A stretch of DNA of 64,000 nucleotides from Pratylenchus scribneri (GCA_030063045.1 JAQSEB010000003.1:1114836-1178835); one strand, 5' to 3'. Counted from the stretch's first letter, positions 1 to 11,190 are shown. Numbers and translations are program-made. The notes: generated by a model from the letters alone, not told the origin.

Positions 1-3000
1 TATTTTTATTCAATTCATCCATATTGATTTTTTATGAATTTTTGAATATATTATATCCATATATGGGGTATTTAAGGTGTTTGAAACATTTTATGGTCTA
101 GGTTTTGAACTTTTTTGAAATTTTTTTAATTCCATCGTATTCTCCATCTAATTCTACAGGCGAATGTCAATTTATTTTTATTCAATTCATCCATATTGAT
201 TTTTTATGAATTTTTGAATATATTATATCCATATATGGGGTATTTAAGGTGTTTGAAACATTTTATGGCCTAGCTTTTGAACTTTTTTGAAATTTTTTTA
301 ATTCCATCGTATTCTCCATCTAATTCTACAGGCGAATGTCAATTTATTTTTATTCAATTCATCCATATTGATTTTTTATGAATTTTTGAATATATTATAT
401 CCATATATGGGGTATTTAAGGTGTTTGAAACATTTTATGGCCTAGGTTTTGAACTTTTTTGAAATTTTTTTAATTCCATCGTATTCTCCATCTAATTCTA
501 CAGGCGAATGTCAATTTATTTTTATTCAATTCATCCATATTGATTTTTTATGAATTTTTGAATATATTATATCCATATATGGGGTATTTAAGGTGTTTGA
601 AACATTTTATGGCCTAGGTTTTGAACTTTTTTGAAATTTTTTTAATTCCATCGTATTCTCCATCTAATTCTACAGGCGAATGTCAATTTATTTTTATTCA
701 ATTCATCCATATTGATTTTTTATGAATTTTTGAATATATTATTTCCATATATGGGGTATTTAAGGTGTTTGAAACATTTTATGGTCTAGGTTTTGAACTT
801 TTTTGAAATTTTTTTAATTCCATCGTATTCTCCATCTAATTCTACAGGCGAACGTCAATTTATTTTTATTCAATTCATCCATATTGATTTTTTATGAATT
901 TTTGAATATATTATATCCATATATGGGGTATTTAAGGTGTTTGAAACATTTTATGGTCTAGGTTTTGAACTTTTTTGAAATTTTTTTAATTCCATCGTAT
1001 TCTCCATCTAATTCTACAGGCGAACGTCAATTTATTTTTATTCAATTCATCCATATTGATTTTTTATGAATTTTTGAATATATTATATCCATATATGGGG
1101 TATTTAAGGTGTTTGAAACATTTTATGGTCTAGGTTTTGAACTTTTTTGAAATTTTTTTAATTCCATCGTATTCTCCATCTAATTCTACAGGCGAATGTC
1201 AATTTATTTTTATTCAATTCATCCATATTGATTTTTTATGAATTTTTGAATATATTATATCCATATATGGGGTATTTAAGGTGTTTGAAACATTTTATGG
1301 TCTAGGTTTTGAACTTTTTTGAAATTTTTTTAATTCCATCGTATTCTCCATCTAATTCTACAGGCGAACGTCAATTTATTTTTATTCAATTCATCCATAT
1401 TGATTTTTTATGAATTTTTGAATATATTATATCCATATATGGGGTATTTAAGGTGTTTGAAACATTTTATGGTCTAGGTTTTGAACTTTTTTGAAATTTT
1501 TTTAATTCCATCGTATTCTCCATCTAATTCTACAGGCGAATGTCAATTTATTTTTATTCAATTCATCCATATTGATTTTTTATGAATTTTTGAATATATT
1601 ATTTCCATATATGGGGTATTTAAGGTGTTTGAAACATTTTATGGTCTAGGTTTTGAACTTTTTTGAAATTTTTTTAATTCCATCGTATTCTCCATCTAAT
1701 TCTACAGGCGAATGTCAATTTATTTTTATTCAATTCATCCATATTGATTTTTTATGAATTTTTGAATATATTATTTCCATATATGGGGTATTTAAGGTGT
1801 TTGAAACATTTTATGGTCTAGGTTTTGAACTTTTTTGAAATTTTTTTAATTCCATCGTATTCTCCATCTAATTCTACAGGCGAATGTCAATTTATTTTTA
1901 TTCAATTCATCCATATTGATTTTTTATGAATTTTTGAATATATTATTTCCATATATGGGGTATTTAAGGTGTTTGAAACATTTTATGGTCTAGGTTTTGA
2001 ACTTTTTTGAAATTTTTTTAATTCCTTCGTATTCTCCATCTAATTCTACAGGCGAATGTCAATTTATTTTTATTCAATTCATCCATATTGATTTTTTATG
2101 AATTTTTGAATATATTATTTCCATATATGGGGTATTTAAGGTGTTTGAAACATTTTATGGTCTAGGTTTTGAACTTTTTTGAAATTTTTTTAATTCCATC
2201 GTATTCTCCATCTAATTCTACAGGCGAATGTCAATTTATTTTTATTCAATTCATCCATATTGATTTTTTATGAATTTTTGAATATATTATATCCATATAT
2301 GGGGTATTTAAGGTGTTTGAAACATTTTATGGCCTAGGTTTTGAACTTTTTTGAAATTTTTTTTATTCCATCGTATTCTCCATCTAATTCTACAGGCGAA
2401 CGTCAATTTATTTTTATTCAATTCATCCATATTGATTTTTTATGAATTTTTGAATATATTATATCCATATATGGGGTATTTAAGGTGTTTGAAACATTTT
2501 ATGGCCTAGGTTTTGAACTTTTTTGAAATTTTTTTAATTCCATCGTATTCTCCATCTAATTCTACAGGCGAATGTCAATTTATTTTTATTCAATTCATCC
2601 ATATTGATTTTTTATGAATTTTTGAATATATTATATCCATATATGGGGTATTTAAGGTGTTTGAAACATTTTATGGCCTAGCTTTTGAACTTTTTTGAAA
2701 TTTTTTTAATTCCATCGTATTCTCCATCTAATTCTACAGGCGAATGTCAATTTATTTTTATTCAATTCATCCATATTGATTTTTTATGAATTTTTGAATA
2801 TATTATATCCATATATGGGGTATTTAAGGTGTTTGAAACATTTTATGGCCTAGGTTTTGAACTTTTTTGAAATTTTTTTAATTCCATCGTATTCTCCATC
2901 TAATTCTACAGGCGAATGTCAATTTATTTTTATTCAATTCATCCATATTGATTTTTTATGAATTTTTGAATATATTATATCCATATATGGGGTATTTAAG

Positions 3001-5025
3001 GTGTTTGAAACATTTTATGGCCTAGGTTTTGAACTTTTTTGAAATTTTTTTAATTCCATCGTATTCTCCATCTAATTCTACAGGCGAATGTCAATTTATT
3101 TTTATTCAATTCATCCATATTGATTTTTTATGAATTTTTGAATATATTATTTCCATATATGGGGTATTTAAGGTGTTTGAAACATTTTATGGTCTAGGTT
3201 TTGAACTTTTTTGAAATTTTTTTAATTCCATCGTATTCTCCATCTAATTCTACAGGCGAACGTCAATTTATTTTTATTCAATTCATCCATATTGATTTTT
3301 TATGAATTTTTGAATATATTATATCCATATATGGGGTATTTAAGGTGTTTGAAACATTTTATGGTCTAGGTTTTGAACTTTTTTGAAATTTTTTTAATTC
3401 CATCGTATTCTCCATCTAATTCTACAGGCGAATGTCAATTTATTTTTATTCAATTCATCCATATTGATTTTTTATGAATTTTTGAATATATTATATCCAT
3501 ATATGGGGTATTTAAGGTGTTTGAAACATTTTATGGTCTAGGTTTTGAACTTTTTTGAAATTTTTTTAATTCCATCGTATTCTCCATCTAATTCTACAGG
3601 CGAACGTCAATTTATTTTTATTCAATTCATCCATATTGATTTTTTATGAATTTTTGAATATATTATATCCATATATGGGGTATTTAAGGTGTTTGAAACA
3701 TTTTATGGTCTAGGTTTTGAACTTTTTTGAAATTTTTTTAATTCCATCGTATTCTCCATCTAATTCTACAGGCGAACGTCAATTTATTTTTATTCAATTC
3801 ATCCATATTGATTTTTTATGAATTTTTGAATATATTATATCCATATATGGGGTATTTAAGGTGTTTGAAACATTTTATGGTCTAGGTTTTGAACTTTTTT
3901 GAAATTTTTTTAATTCCATCGTATTCTCCATCTAATTCTACAGGCGAATGTCAATTTATTTTTATTCAATTCATCCATATTGATTTTTTATGAATTTTTG
4001 AATATATTATATCCATATATGGGGTATTTAAGGTGTTTGAAACATTTTATGGTCTAGGTTTTGAACTTTTTTGAAATTTTTTTAATTCCATCGTATTCTC
4101 CATCTAATTCTACAGGCGAACGTCAATTTATTTTTATTCAATTCATCCATATTGATTTTTTATGAATTTTTGAATATATTATATCCATATATGGGGTATT
4201 TAAGGTGTTTGAAACATTTTATGGTCTAGGTTTTGAACTTTTTTGAAATTTTTTTAATTCCATCGTATTCTCCATCTAATTCTACAGGCGAATGTCAATT
4301 TATTTTTATTCAATTCATCCATATTGATTTTTTATGAATTTTTGAATATATTATATCCATATATGGGGTATTTAAGGTGTTTGAAACATTTTATGGTCTA
4401 GGTTTTGAACTTTTTTGAAATTTTTTTAATTCCATCGTATTCTCCATCTAATTCTACAGTCGAACGTCAATTTATTTTTATTCAATTCATCCATATTGAT
4501 TTTTTATGAATTTTTGAATATATTATATCCATATATGGGGTATTTAAGGTGTTTGAAACATTTTATGGTCTAGGTTTTGAACTTTTTTGAAATTTTTTTA
4601 ATTCCATCGTATTCTCCATCTAATTCTACAGGCGAATGTCAATTTATTTTTATTCAATTCATCCATATTGATTTTTTATGAATTTTTGAATATATTATAT
4701 CCATATATGGGGTATTTAAGGTGTTTGAAACATTTTATGGTCTAGGTTTTGAACTTTTTTGAAATTTTTTTAATTCCATCGTATTCTCCATCTAATTCTA
4801 CAGGCGAACGTCAATTTATTTTTATTCAATTCATCCATATTGATTTTTTATGAATTTTTGAATATATTATATCCATATATGGGGTATTTAAGGTGTTTGA
4901 AACATTTTATGGTCTAGGTTTTGAACTTTTTTGAAATTTTTTTAATTCCATCGTATTCTCCATCTAATTCTACAGGCGAACGTCAATTTATTTTTATTCA
5001 ATTCATCCATATTGATTTTTTATGA
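1..5025. repeat. 172-bp AT-rich satellite array, about 29 copies
   Basis: Head-to-tail copies of a 172-bp unit; the landmark CAATTCATCC recurs at 11, 183, 355 and so on. Copies are nearly identical and differ at a few diagnostic sites: ATATCC or ATTTCC before the ATGGGG block, GGTCTAGG or GGCCTAGG, and CGAATGTC or CGAACGTC at the unit end. The array runs off the left edge and ends inside a unit near 5025, where the sequence changes to unrelated AT-rich DNA. No reading frame of useful length crosses it. A unit near 170 bp is typical of satellite or heterochromatic DNA in many animals; a centromere-like role is only a possibility. Confidence 0.97.
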
Positions 5026-5709
5026 ATTTCTAAAAAATAGCCCCCAAATTCAATTATGCCTGGGGTATTTTAGACATTTTCTGGGCTAGATTTTAAATTT
5101 TTGAAATTTTTATATCATTCAAATTTTATATCATTCGATAGAGGAGAATCTCTTCTATAAAATACTTTTTATTTCATATTTTTAGAATTTTTTATAAATT
5201 TTTTATGAATTTTTTTCTAAGCTATGGTAGGAAACCTACCAGTGTAAATAGCGTGGTAGCAAAATGAAGGGAAATCAATGATTATTTGACCAATGGTAGC
5301 TTTCATTTGCTAAGGCTTTATTTTTCTACCAACGATCGCTGGTAGAATAACCAATGATAGGCTGGTTAAAACATTGGTCACTTCATTTGCTACGGAACGC
5401 TGGTAAATTGACCAATGATCACTGGTTTTTACCAGCGACCAGAGCTCATTTGCCACGGGCCCTGATCGAAATCAAATTTATTTGATGAAAAATGGAACGT
5501 TGGAATCCTGAATGAATAATTTTCATTTTAATGCTTTTATTTAACACACTCCCCCACTATAATTTATTCATTGCTTTCCTTATATTTTATTCACTTTTTG
5601 AAACGTGGAAAACTGTGTAAATGGCTTACATTTTTAAATTGTTCAATACCTATTATAAAATATAAAATTTATGACATTTTTTATATTTTATCAGATCATT
5701 TTCAATTCA
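5026..5709. other. Intergenic, short quasi-palindromic motifs
   Basis: No coding exon recognised. About 5215-5460 contains repeated short motifs of the type ACCAATGATC / CTGGTA in both orientations, alternating with CATTTGCTA-type words. This looks like decayed inverted-repeat transposon material. The rest is AT-rich. Confidence 0.5.
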
Positions 5710-6079
5710 ATGTGCCTCTTCATTTTTCTTCTTTTCTTGTTGGCCAACGTGCCACCATTGCTTGGTAAAATATAGGAGGAAAGAAAAAATATAGGAAGGG
5801 ATTAAGAGAATTTTAATCCAAAAATATTCAAAAATATATTATTTAGCAATAAAATGCTACGATACGGCTTTTTCGCAACAAATTGAATATTCTATTTGCC
5901 CTGAGGACAACGACTGTTTCCAATTAAATTGTACCGATCCAAATAAAAACGACACTGTATGTGGAAAATGTGAAGAAATAGGATTTCTGGAAAAATCAGC
6001 AACTTGTAATTGCAGTGATTGCAATTACAATTTGTGCAACAAACCAACAGGTGAGAGTGGTGGACGAAAGGTTAACCGA

Positions 6080-6373
6080 TATTTGCGTATGAAACGGTCT
6101 GGTGCCGATAATGGCAAAGCTGCTATGGCATTGTTTATGGCACATTATTAAGCATAAAATTAGCTACAAAATGATATCAAATACATTAAATGAATTATGT
6201 TTGTTTAATTAAAATTTTATTTTATCCTTTTTGGGGAAAACTCGGTGAATATTCAACATTGGCGAAAGCTTTTGATGTAATTTTGTAGCTAATTTTATAC
6301 CTAATAAAATACCCTAAACAATGCCACAGCAGCTTTGCCATTATCGGCACCAGACCATTTCTGCCGCAAATGT
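6080..6373. repeat. Inverted repeat in intron 2 of the cysteine-rich gene
   Basis: The left arm (about 6080-6171) and right arm (about 6280-6373) are reverse complements with few mismatches; both share the block GGTCTGGTGCCGATAATGGC. The spacer is about 108 bp. The left arm starts just after the exon 2 donor (CAG|GTGAGA), so read-through of that donor would run into the hairpin and stop at 6149-6151. Confidence 0.8.
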
Positions 6374-6503
6374 GGTAACACGTAACACGCTTCAGAGCAA
6401 GATAAAATGTGTTTTGTGGGACGAGCGGACATTTCTACAATGGAATACTGTGCTGTAAAAGGGTGTTACACCCTGATAAGCTATGGAGGAACAACCATAA
6501 TGG

Positions 6504-7074
6504 GTTAAATATGGAGAGGGCTGGCAATTGAAGTTAAATAACTTTTTCTTACAGAGCATTAAATATGCTTATAAACCAAAAAAAACATTTCTTACTTGAT
6601 TTGAACCGAAAATATTGAACTTTCTGATAACTTTTTAAACTTTTGATCACTTTTTTTGCTAATTTATATAACTTTTTAACGTTTATATCACTTTTTAAGC
6701 CTTTTTATATCATTTTTTAATTTTTTTTTTCACTTTTTGAGCCTTTTGGAACATTTCTGAAATTCTACAAAAAAAAATCAAAATTTTCCCTCTTTGAGGA
6801 CATTTTTCAAAAAAAATTTTTTCCACTGAACCAATTTTGTATTTTTCTCATTGGACCATTTTTAGTCAAAAATTAATTGTTATATATTTTTGGTCGAAAT
6901 TTACAATGACTTTATTCTTCAAAAAAATTTTTCATAAAAAAATGTATCATTTTTTGAATTTATTTAACTTTTTTGGCAATTTTCCCCTTTTTATATAACT
7001 TTTTTTTCGTTTTTATCACTTTTTGTCAGCCCTAATTATGAAAAAATACGAATTTAATAAAGGAAATTTTTAAG
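6504..7074. other. Intron 3 of the cysteine-rich gene, T-rich simple sequence
   Basis: Low-complexity stretch with many repeats of the kind ACTTTTTAAC / CACTTTTT between 6640 and 7030. No coding exon recognised inside it. Confidence 0.6.
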
Positions 7075-7679
7075 ACTTTTATCAAGGGTGCGGCAAATGC
7101 CCTGCTCCTTTGCGTCCGGATTATTTCAATAGAAGCTGTGTGTGTAGTTATTGGTTATTGCAATGGGCATAGTTGCAATAAGATCAAGGAAAAAGGTGGG
7201 AAAAAAAAGGAATTGATATTATTTATGGCATTTAATTTGCCCTAATAATAATATTGAAATCGATGAATATATTTTTTTATTCTTTGGCAAATTTATATCT
7301 ATTTTATCTATAATATTGCATTAATATTATTAGATACCATCAAGCAATGTTATGGTGGCCGTTCTGATTCTTCTCCAAAATTCATTGAGGAGGATTGCAA
7401 TTTCCTCAACAATGACGGCTGCCGAAAATTCTATTGTAGCGATCTCACAATTAATCCGGGTTATAATTAATAGAATCCGTTAGTTTATTCATATTTTCTA
7501 GAAATTTATAAAAGTTGCGGAAAATGTCCAGTCGCTGCTGACGATCTTGCTTTATTGCCTGATGAAGTCAGTGATGAGTGCAAATGTACTAAATGTGCTT
7601 CCACATTCTTTCTTGCAGCTATACACTGCGCATGCCGCCACTTTATCCAAAATTCCAGTGGCTTTACATAATACAATGT

Positions 7680-8066
7680 TCATAACATCTTCTTCCCGTA
7701 ACTACCGCGAGCTCCTTCAATGCCCCAATGGCAACGCTCAACGACACCTGCAAATATAAAAATAATTTTATTTCACTATGAGTTTTATTCATAATTTAAA
7801 GAATCGGCGATAAATTTACCACTTATACTTACTTAATGAATTATAATAGAAAATTTTTGAATTCAAATTTTTGATTTTTGACTAAAAGTTATGTTTTTGG
7901 AGATGAAATTCTATAGGAATAGAAAGGATTATAAAGCATATTTTAAACTATTTGACTTCAAAACAATGTTTTTCCCCACCTGAATATGGTACAATGATGA
8001 CCATGCCCACCAGCAAAAGGACGAAAATAATACGGCGACAGATCGAATTGAAGATGATTGATTGGT
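7680..8066 (-). CDS. Possible small membrane or secreted peptide, two exons, 5' end unknown
   Basis: The upstream exon (7980 to about 8066, minus strand) encodes a hydrophobic run, CRRIIFVLLLVGMVIIVPYS, preceded by polar residues. It ends at a GTGGGG donor in phase 1. A TTTGCAG acceptor opens the exon 7680-7747, which continues in phase as VVERCHWGIEGARGSYG and stops soon after. No in-frame ATG was found upstream, so another exon is needed or the model is wrong. It converges tail-to-tail with the cysteine-rich gene, 8 bp apart. The hydrophobic run could be a signal peptide or a single membrane span. The family is not recognised. Confidence 0.3.
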
Positions 8067-8276
8067 CAGAAAAAACTGTGTTTTAAATATTGTATCAAAA
8101 AAAGTCAAATTTATATGAGATAGTCAAAAAATAATTGCAATGCAATATATGCAAATTAATTGAACACTTGATTTAATTTAACATTTTTATTTTAATTTAA
8201 TAGAAGGGGTGCCCTTAATCAACACAACATTTGGAGGATCGGGCCCCAATTAACAATCCCTCAAAAAAATTTAAAA

Positions 8277-8560
8277 TTATGGATAAAGATGCATTTTATT
8301 TTTCGCCATCTTTTCCATTTCTTCTTTCTTCCTTCTGATGCCAATGCCAACGGCCACCAACGGGTTCATTGCCAGCAGGGTGACAGCTAAATGATATAAA
8401 AATTATTAAATAATTTTTTAAATTTTCACCTCCACCAATGGCAAACAGCCCCAAAAAGGTCGACCCAATGCGGATGCGGATGCGCATGCCACCATTGTCG
8501 GGCAATTCCAATCTACCTCCACCAATTGGCAATGGCAACGGCTTTGGTGTCACACTTCCA
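8277..8560 (-). CDS. Possible small single-pass membrane protein, 3' exons
   Basis: Two minus-strand exons are joined by a 43-bp intron with a good GAG|GTGAAAA donor and a TCATTTAG acceptor: 8430 to about 8560, and 8277-8386 with the stop. The spliced product has a proline/glycine-rich stretch (PKPLPLPIGGG), an RIRIRI run, a hydrophobic span (FLGLFAIGGAVTLLAMNPLV) and a basic tail (GIRRKKEEMEKMAKNK). That order suggests a membrane anchor with a charged tail. The 5' limit is unclear. The plus strand has a competing weaker reading. Family not recognised. Confidence 0.4.
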
Positions 8561-8815
8561 TCGCCATTGCATAATCGGGTATGGCATTGCTTCTTGCTTG
8601 GTCATTAAATGGAACTTTTTTGATTTCAGTCATTTTGTCCCATATTGCCTTCATTCTTTTCCGTTTTTGTGATTGGCTCTAAAAAATTTTAACTTCAAAA
8701 CGTTTTGCTTAATAAGATTGAACCATTTATTCGGTGTTCTGCCCGATATTCTTGAATAAAAAATGCAAAAGCATGACAAAACCTCTTTGGCCGAACCTGA
8801 AGATGATTAATGCAT
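8553..8815 (-). CDS. HMG-box coding stretch, possibly a pseudogene
   Basis: A minus-strand exon from about 8801 to 8702 reads VRPKRFCHAFAFFIQEYRAEHR and then a further 11 residues. This matches the start of an HMG box (basic-Pro, then aromatic AFF, then EH). A second stretch from 8655 down reads MKAIWDKMTEIKKVPFNDQA and continues to Y-AMAMEV and a stop, matching the second half (W-x-x-M, K..F.D.A, Y). They join in frame only with a weak GTTTTG donor and an AAAAG acceptor (46-bp intron); with the better TTTTTTAG acceptor the frame is off by one. HMG boxes bind the DNA minor groove in chromatin proteins. No upstream exon or start was found, so this is either a partial gene or a decayed copy. 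Confidence 0.45.
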
Positions 8816-8917
8816 TTTTGATATTGTTACTTAGTTTGATAATGCCCTCTTTTCCCAATGTTTTGAAAGTTAATTTCTTTTTCAAACCTTTTCGATGCGC
8901 AACATTTCGACCTTAAT

Positions 8918-9388
8918 TCAATTTTTCCATTTAATCTTAATCTCAATGTTCAAAAACCTCGATATAACCGTTGAATTGGGTGGAATTGTAGTCGGTGAAC
9001 CAGATGCGTTGTAGGCATAATCCGAGCGACATTCTATGTGGGCAATTTCACCACGGCACATTGTGGCCAATGCCAGTTCCCTTTAGTCATTTTTTAACAT
9101 AATTTTGATAGTTAAATTATACCATCCTTTCATAATCGGGCCCAGTCCAAGGGCAAACGAAAATGGTTGGTCTCCTCTGTTCCGGCTGTCTTCAAATTTG
9201 ACACCAGTCTCCTTCAAAAAGCCGCTATAATGGACAAAAACAGTGTCACCTTTCGCTGGATGAACGCCTTGTTTGTTTCCGGCTCTGAAATTTATAATTT
9301 TTCAATAGTTGATAAAAATTTGTTAAGGATTTGCTCACTTTAGAATGGTTTTCAACACCCCACCGTCCTTTGCATTTGTCAAATCCAT
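8918..9388 (-). CDS. FKBP-type peptidyl-prolyl cis-trans isomerase
   Basis: Three exons on the minus strand (9339-9388, 9123-9284, 8918-9080) give 124 residues from ATG to stop with all phases matching; the introns are 54 and 42 bp. The single FKBP domain fills the protein: a DGGVLKTIL lead, GDTVFVHYSGFL (residues 29-40), KFEDSRNRGD, PFSF, IMKGW (W71), TMCRGE and YAYNASGSP near the end. Pocket residues of the family seen here are Y36, F47, R51, F58, W71 and Y94. The usual Asp after F47 is Glu, and the usual Gly of YAYG is Asn. FKBPs speed proline isomerisation during folding. No signal peptide or TPR repeats are visible, so it is probably cytosolic. The lead sequence is most like the first domain of FKBP4/5-type proteins, but the length is that of a minimal FKBP. 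Confidence 0.88.
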
Positions 9389-10087
9389 TCTTTCCAATTT
9401 TAATATTCGTTTTTATCAATTTTTTGTTATGCTAAAATTTATTGTGAATTGTGAATGAAATGTTATGCAATTGCGTTAATAATATAATCAAAGTGGAATT
9501 ATAAATTAGGCTATATCCAATTAATTTAGCATGAAAATAAAATAATTTCATTTCAGAATAATTCGCTTTTCCAAACTTTTCAGGTTGCAATCAATCATCA
9601 ACTCCAAAATCTCAAATTCTGCGATCCCATTTTGAGTAAATTGTTGAAAAAAAGAACGGCTTCAAAGTAAGTGATTTGTTATTGAATAATTCTTTTAGGA
9701 ATAAAATTGGAGAAGAGTGGGTACTTTGATTCGAAAAGACATCATTTTATGTAAAGCTCTCGAAACTCAAAGTGCTAAAGGCCTTCTCTAGTCTTATTCC
9801 CAAAGGCAATATTCAGTAACAATGCCAGGTAAGTGATTTGCTTTTGAATAATTATTTTAGAATAAGAATGGATAAGGCTGTGTAATTTTGATTCGAGAAA
9901 AATTGACATTATTTCATTCCGTTTCTAGAATATCCGAGCTTAAAGCTCTCTCTCCATTCTTATTTCTAAAAGAAATATTCATACGAAAATAGGAAGATTT
10001 TAATATTCACAACAGGTAGGATTGGAGAGGATGATTGCAATCAAAGCAAAGTAAAAATCAACTTTTAATCATATCTAATTTTTTATC
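9389..10087. other. Intergenic, with a diverged tandem duplication
   Basis: Two copies of a roughly 165-bp segment lie head-to-tail at about 9664-9828 and 9829-10000. Each starts GTAAGTGATTTG and contains GAATAATT then TTTTAG. An open stretch at 9584-9666 is bounded by a TTTTCAG acceptor and a GTAAGTGA donor and reads VAINHQLQNLKFCDPILSKL onward. It may be a lone exon, but no partner exon was found. Confidence 0.45.
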
Positions 10088-10758
10088 GAAGTGCTAACAT
10101 TTTGTGGATTAATGGGCAATTGTAAAGAATCTGGGTCCCAAAAAAATTTTTTTTGATTTTTTTAAAAATTTCTTTCTGGGGGTTTTCAGGGTCATAGAAC
10201 ACGAATCTGACATTCATTTTGTCATATCTCGCCATCTTGGTAAGAAAATGCCAACCATTACCAAGAAAATGCAAAGGGGGGAGGGACCAAGGGCATTTTT
10301 GGTGAAAATTTTTCTGTGGATAATATATAGCTTATTCAACGCAGATCAGCGAGCAGAATCGAATGGTACCATTTTCGTCACGTGATATTGCAATATTTCC
10401 AAGTTATGACCAAAAGAAAAATTTATCTTGGTAAGGTATTTAGATCTCTAACCTAAGCGAAATGCAATATTATGAAATAAAAATGGTACCATTCGATTCT
10501 GCTCGCTGAGCTGCGTTGAATGAGCTATATATTATCCACAGAAAAATTTTCACCAAAAATGCCCTTGGTCCCCCCTTTGCATTTTCTTGGTAATGGTTGG
10601 CATTTTATTACCAAGATGGCGAGATATGAGAAAATGAATATCAAATTCGTATTCTACGCTTCAGAAAACCCCAGAAAACAAATTTTAAGGGAAAAAATTG
10701 AAAAATTTTTTGGGACCCAGATTCTTTACGATTGCCGATTAATGAGGCACTTTGCATA
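10088..10758. repeat. Foldback element, about 270-bp inverted arms
   Basis: The left arm (about 10088-10365) and right arm (about 10480-10758) are inverted copies with moderate divergence. Shared blocks include GGTCCC next to CAAAGGGGG, TACCATTCGATTCTGCTCGC-type sequence near the centre, and ATATCTCGCCATCTTGGTAA. The centre is a spacer of about 115 bp. Short open frames in both arms are mirror images and do not look like real genes. Consistent with a non-autonomous DNA transposon remnant. Confidence 0.8.
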
Positions 10759-11190
10759 ATTTAACCCAAACTGCCCTCTTTAGGGTAATAATAAAGTGAT
10801 TGACGGAGGAGTTAATTTTTTTATTCATTTATTTACACATTTTAATTCATTGAATAAAATTTTGAACAATTTACATATTTTTTATTATCATTAATTGACA
10901 ATTAGAATGAAAAATCAAATTATATTCTATTTATTGTGATTTCGAGGCCAGCAGCCAGCCACTCTATTCTCTGAGAAGAATAACTGATGATGGATTAATG
11001 TTAAAATGAAAGATTTTGAACAATTAATAATCATTTCATTGATTAAACTTCTTCGATTCATGCTGCTGCGAAGTAACCGGAAATGTCGAAATATCTAAAC
11101 TCAAAATGCAACATTTTTCTCAATGAAAATAATTAACCAAGCAATTCATATCGTTTCTCCAAATAAATAATTCAATCTGTTTTGATTTTA
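10759..11190. other. AT-rich spacer before the 24-bp array
   Basis: No coding exon, RNA gene or clear repeat recognised. The last 30-50 bp drift into degenerate copies of the array unit (TTTTAATTCCGCCTGTTTGAC and relatives). Confidence 0.6.

Larger units (their letters stand above)
5710..7671 (+). pseudogene. Secreted three-module cysteine-rich protein gene with broken frame
   Basis: Six exons fit one gene: 5710-5764, 5847-6050, 6396-6503, 7075-7195, 7334-7459 and 7502-7671. Exon 1 encodes a signal peptide (MCLFIFLLFLLANVPPLLG). Three cysteine modules follow, each beginning C-Y or C-F and containing C-G-K-C then C-x-C-x-x-C. Module 1 lies in one exon and ends CNCSDCNYNLCNK; modules 2 and 3 are split over two exons each. 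Every junction is phase 1. Exon 4 carries a tandem 7-bp duplication near 7146-7161 that shifts the frame and gives an early stop; without it the exon length fits the phases, giving about 258 residues. The spacing resembles Ly-6/three-finger or nematode ET modules (family resemblance, not proven). Function unknown. It is called a pseudogene because of the break, but the break could also be an allele or an assembly error. Confidence 0.7.

Noticed and set aside
7547..7759. 70-residue plus-strand frame
   Set aside because: Out-of-frame shadow of the last exon of the cysteine-rich gene.
8296..8553. 85-residue continuous minus-strand frame
   Set aside because: It reads through what looks like a genuine 43-bp intron; the spliced reading gives a better membrane span and basic tail.
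8435..8690. Plus-strand reading with MRMRMRM and a 52-bp intron (8577-8628)
   Set aside because: It overlaps the minus-strand models, has low-complexity composition and no recognisable domain. The minus strand is the better reading.
10083..10759. Two short frames with similar sequence on opposite strands
   Set aside because: They are mirror images produced by the two arms of the foldback element.
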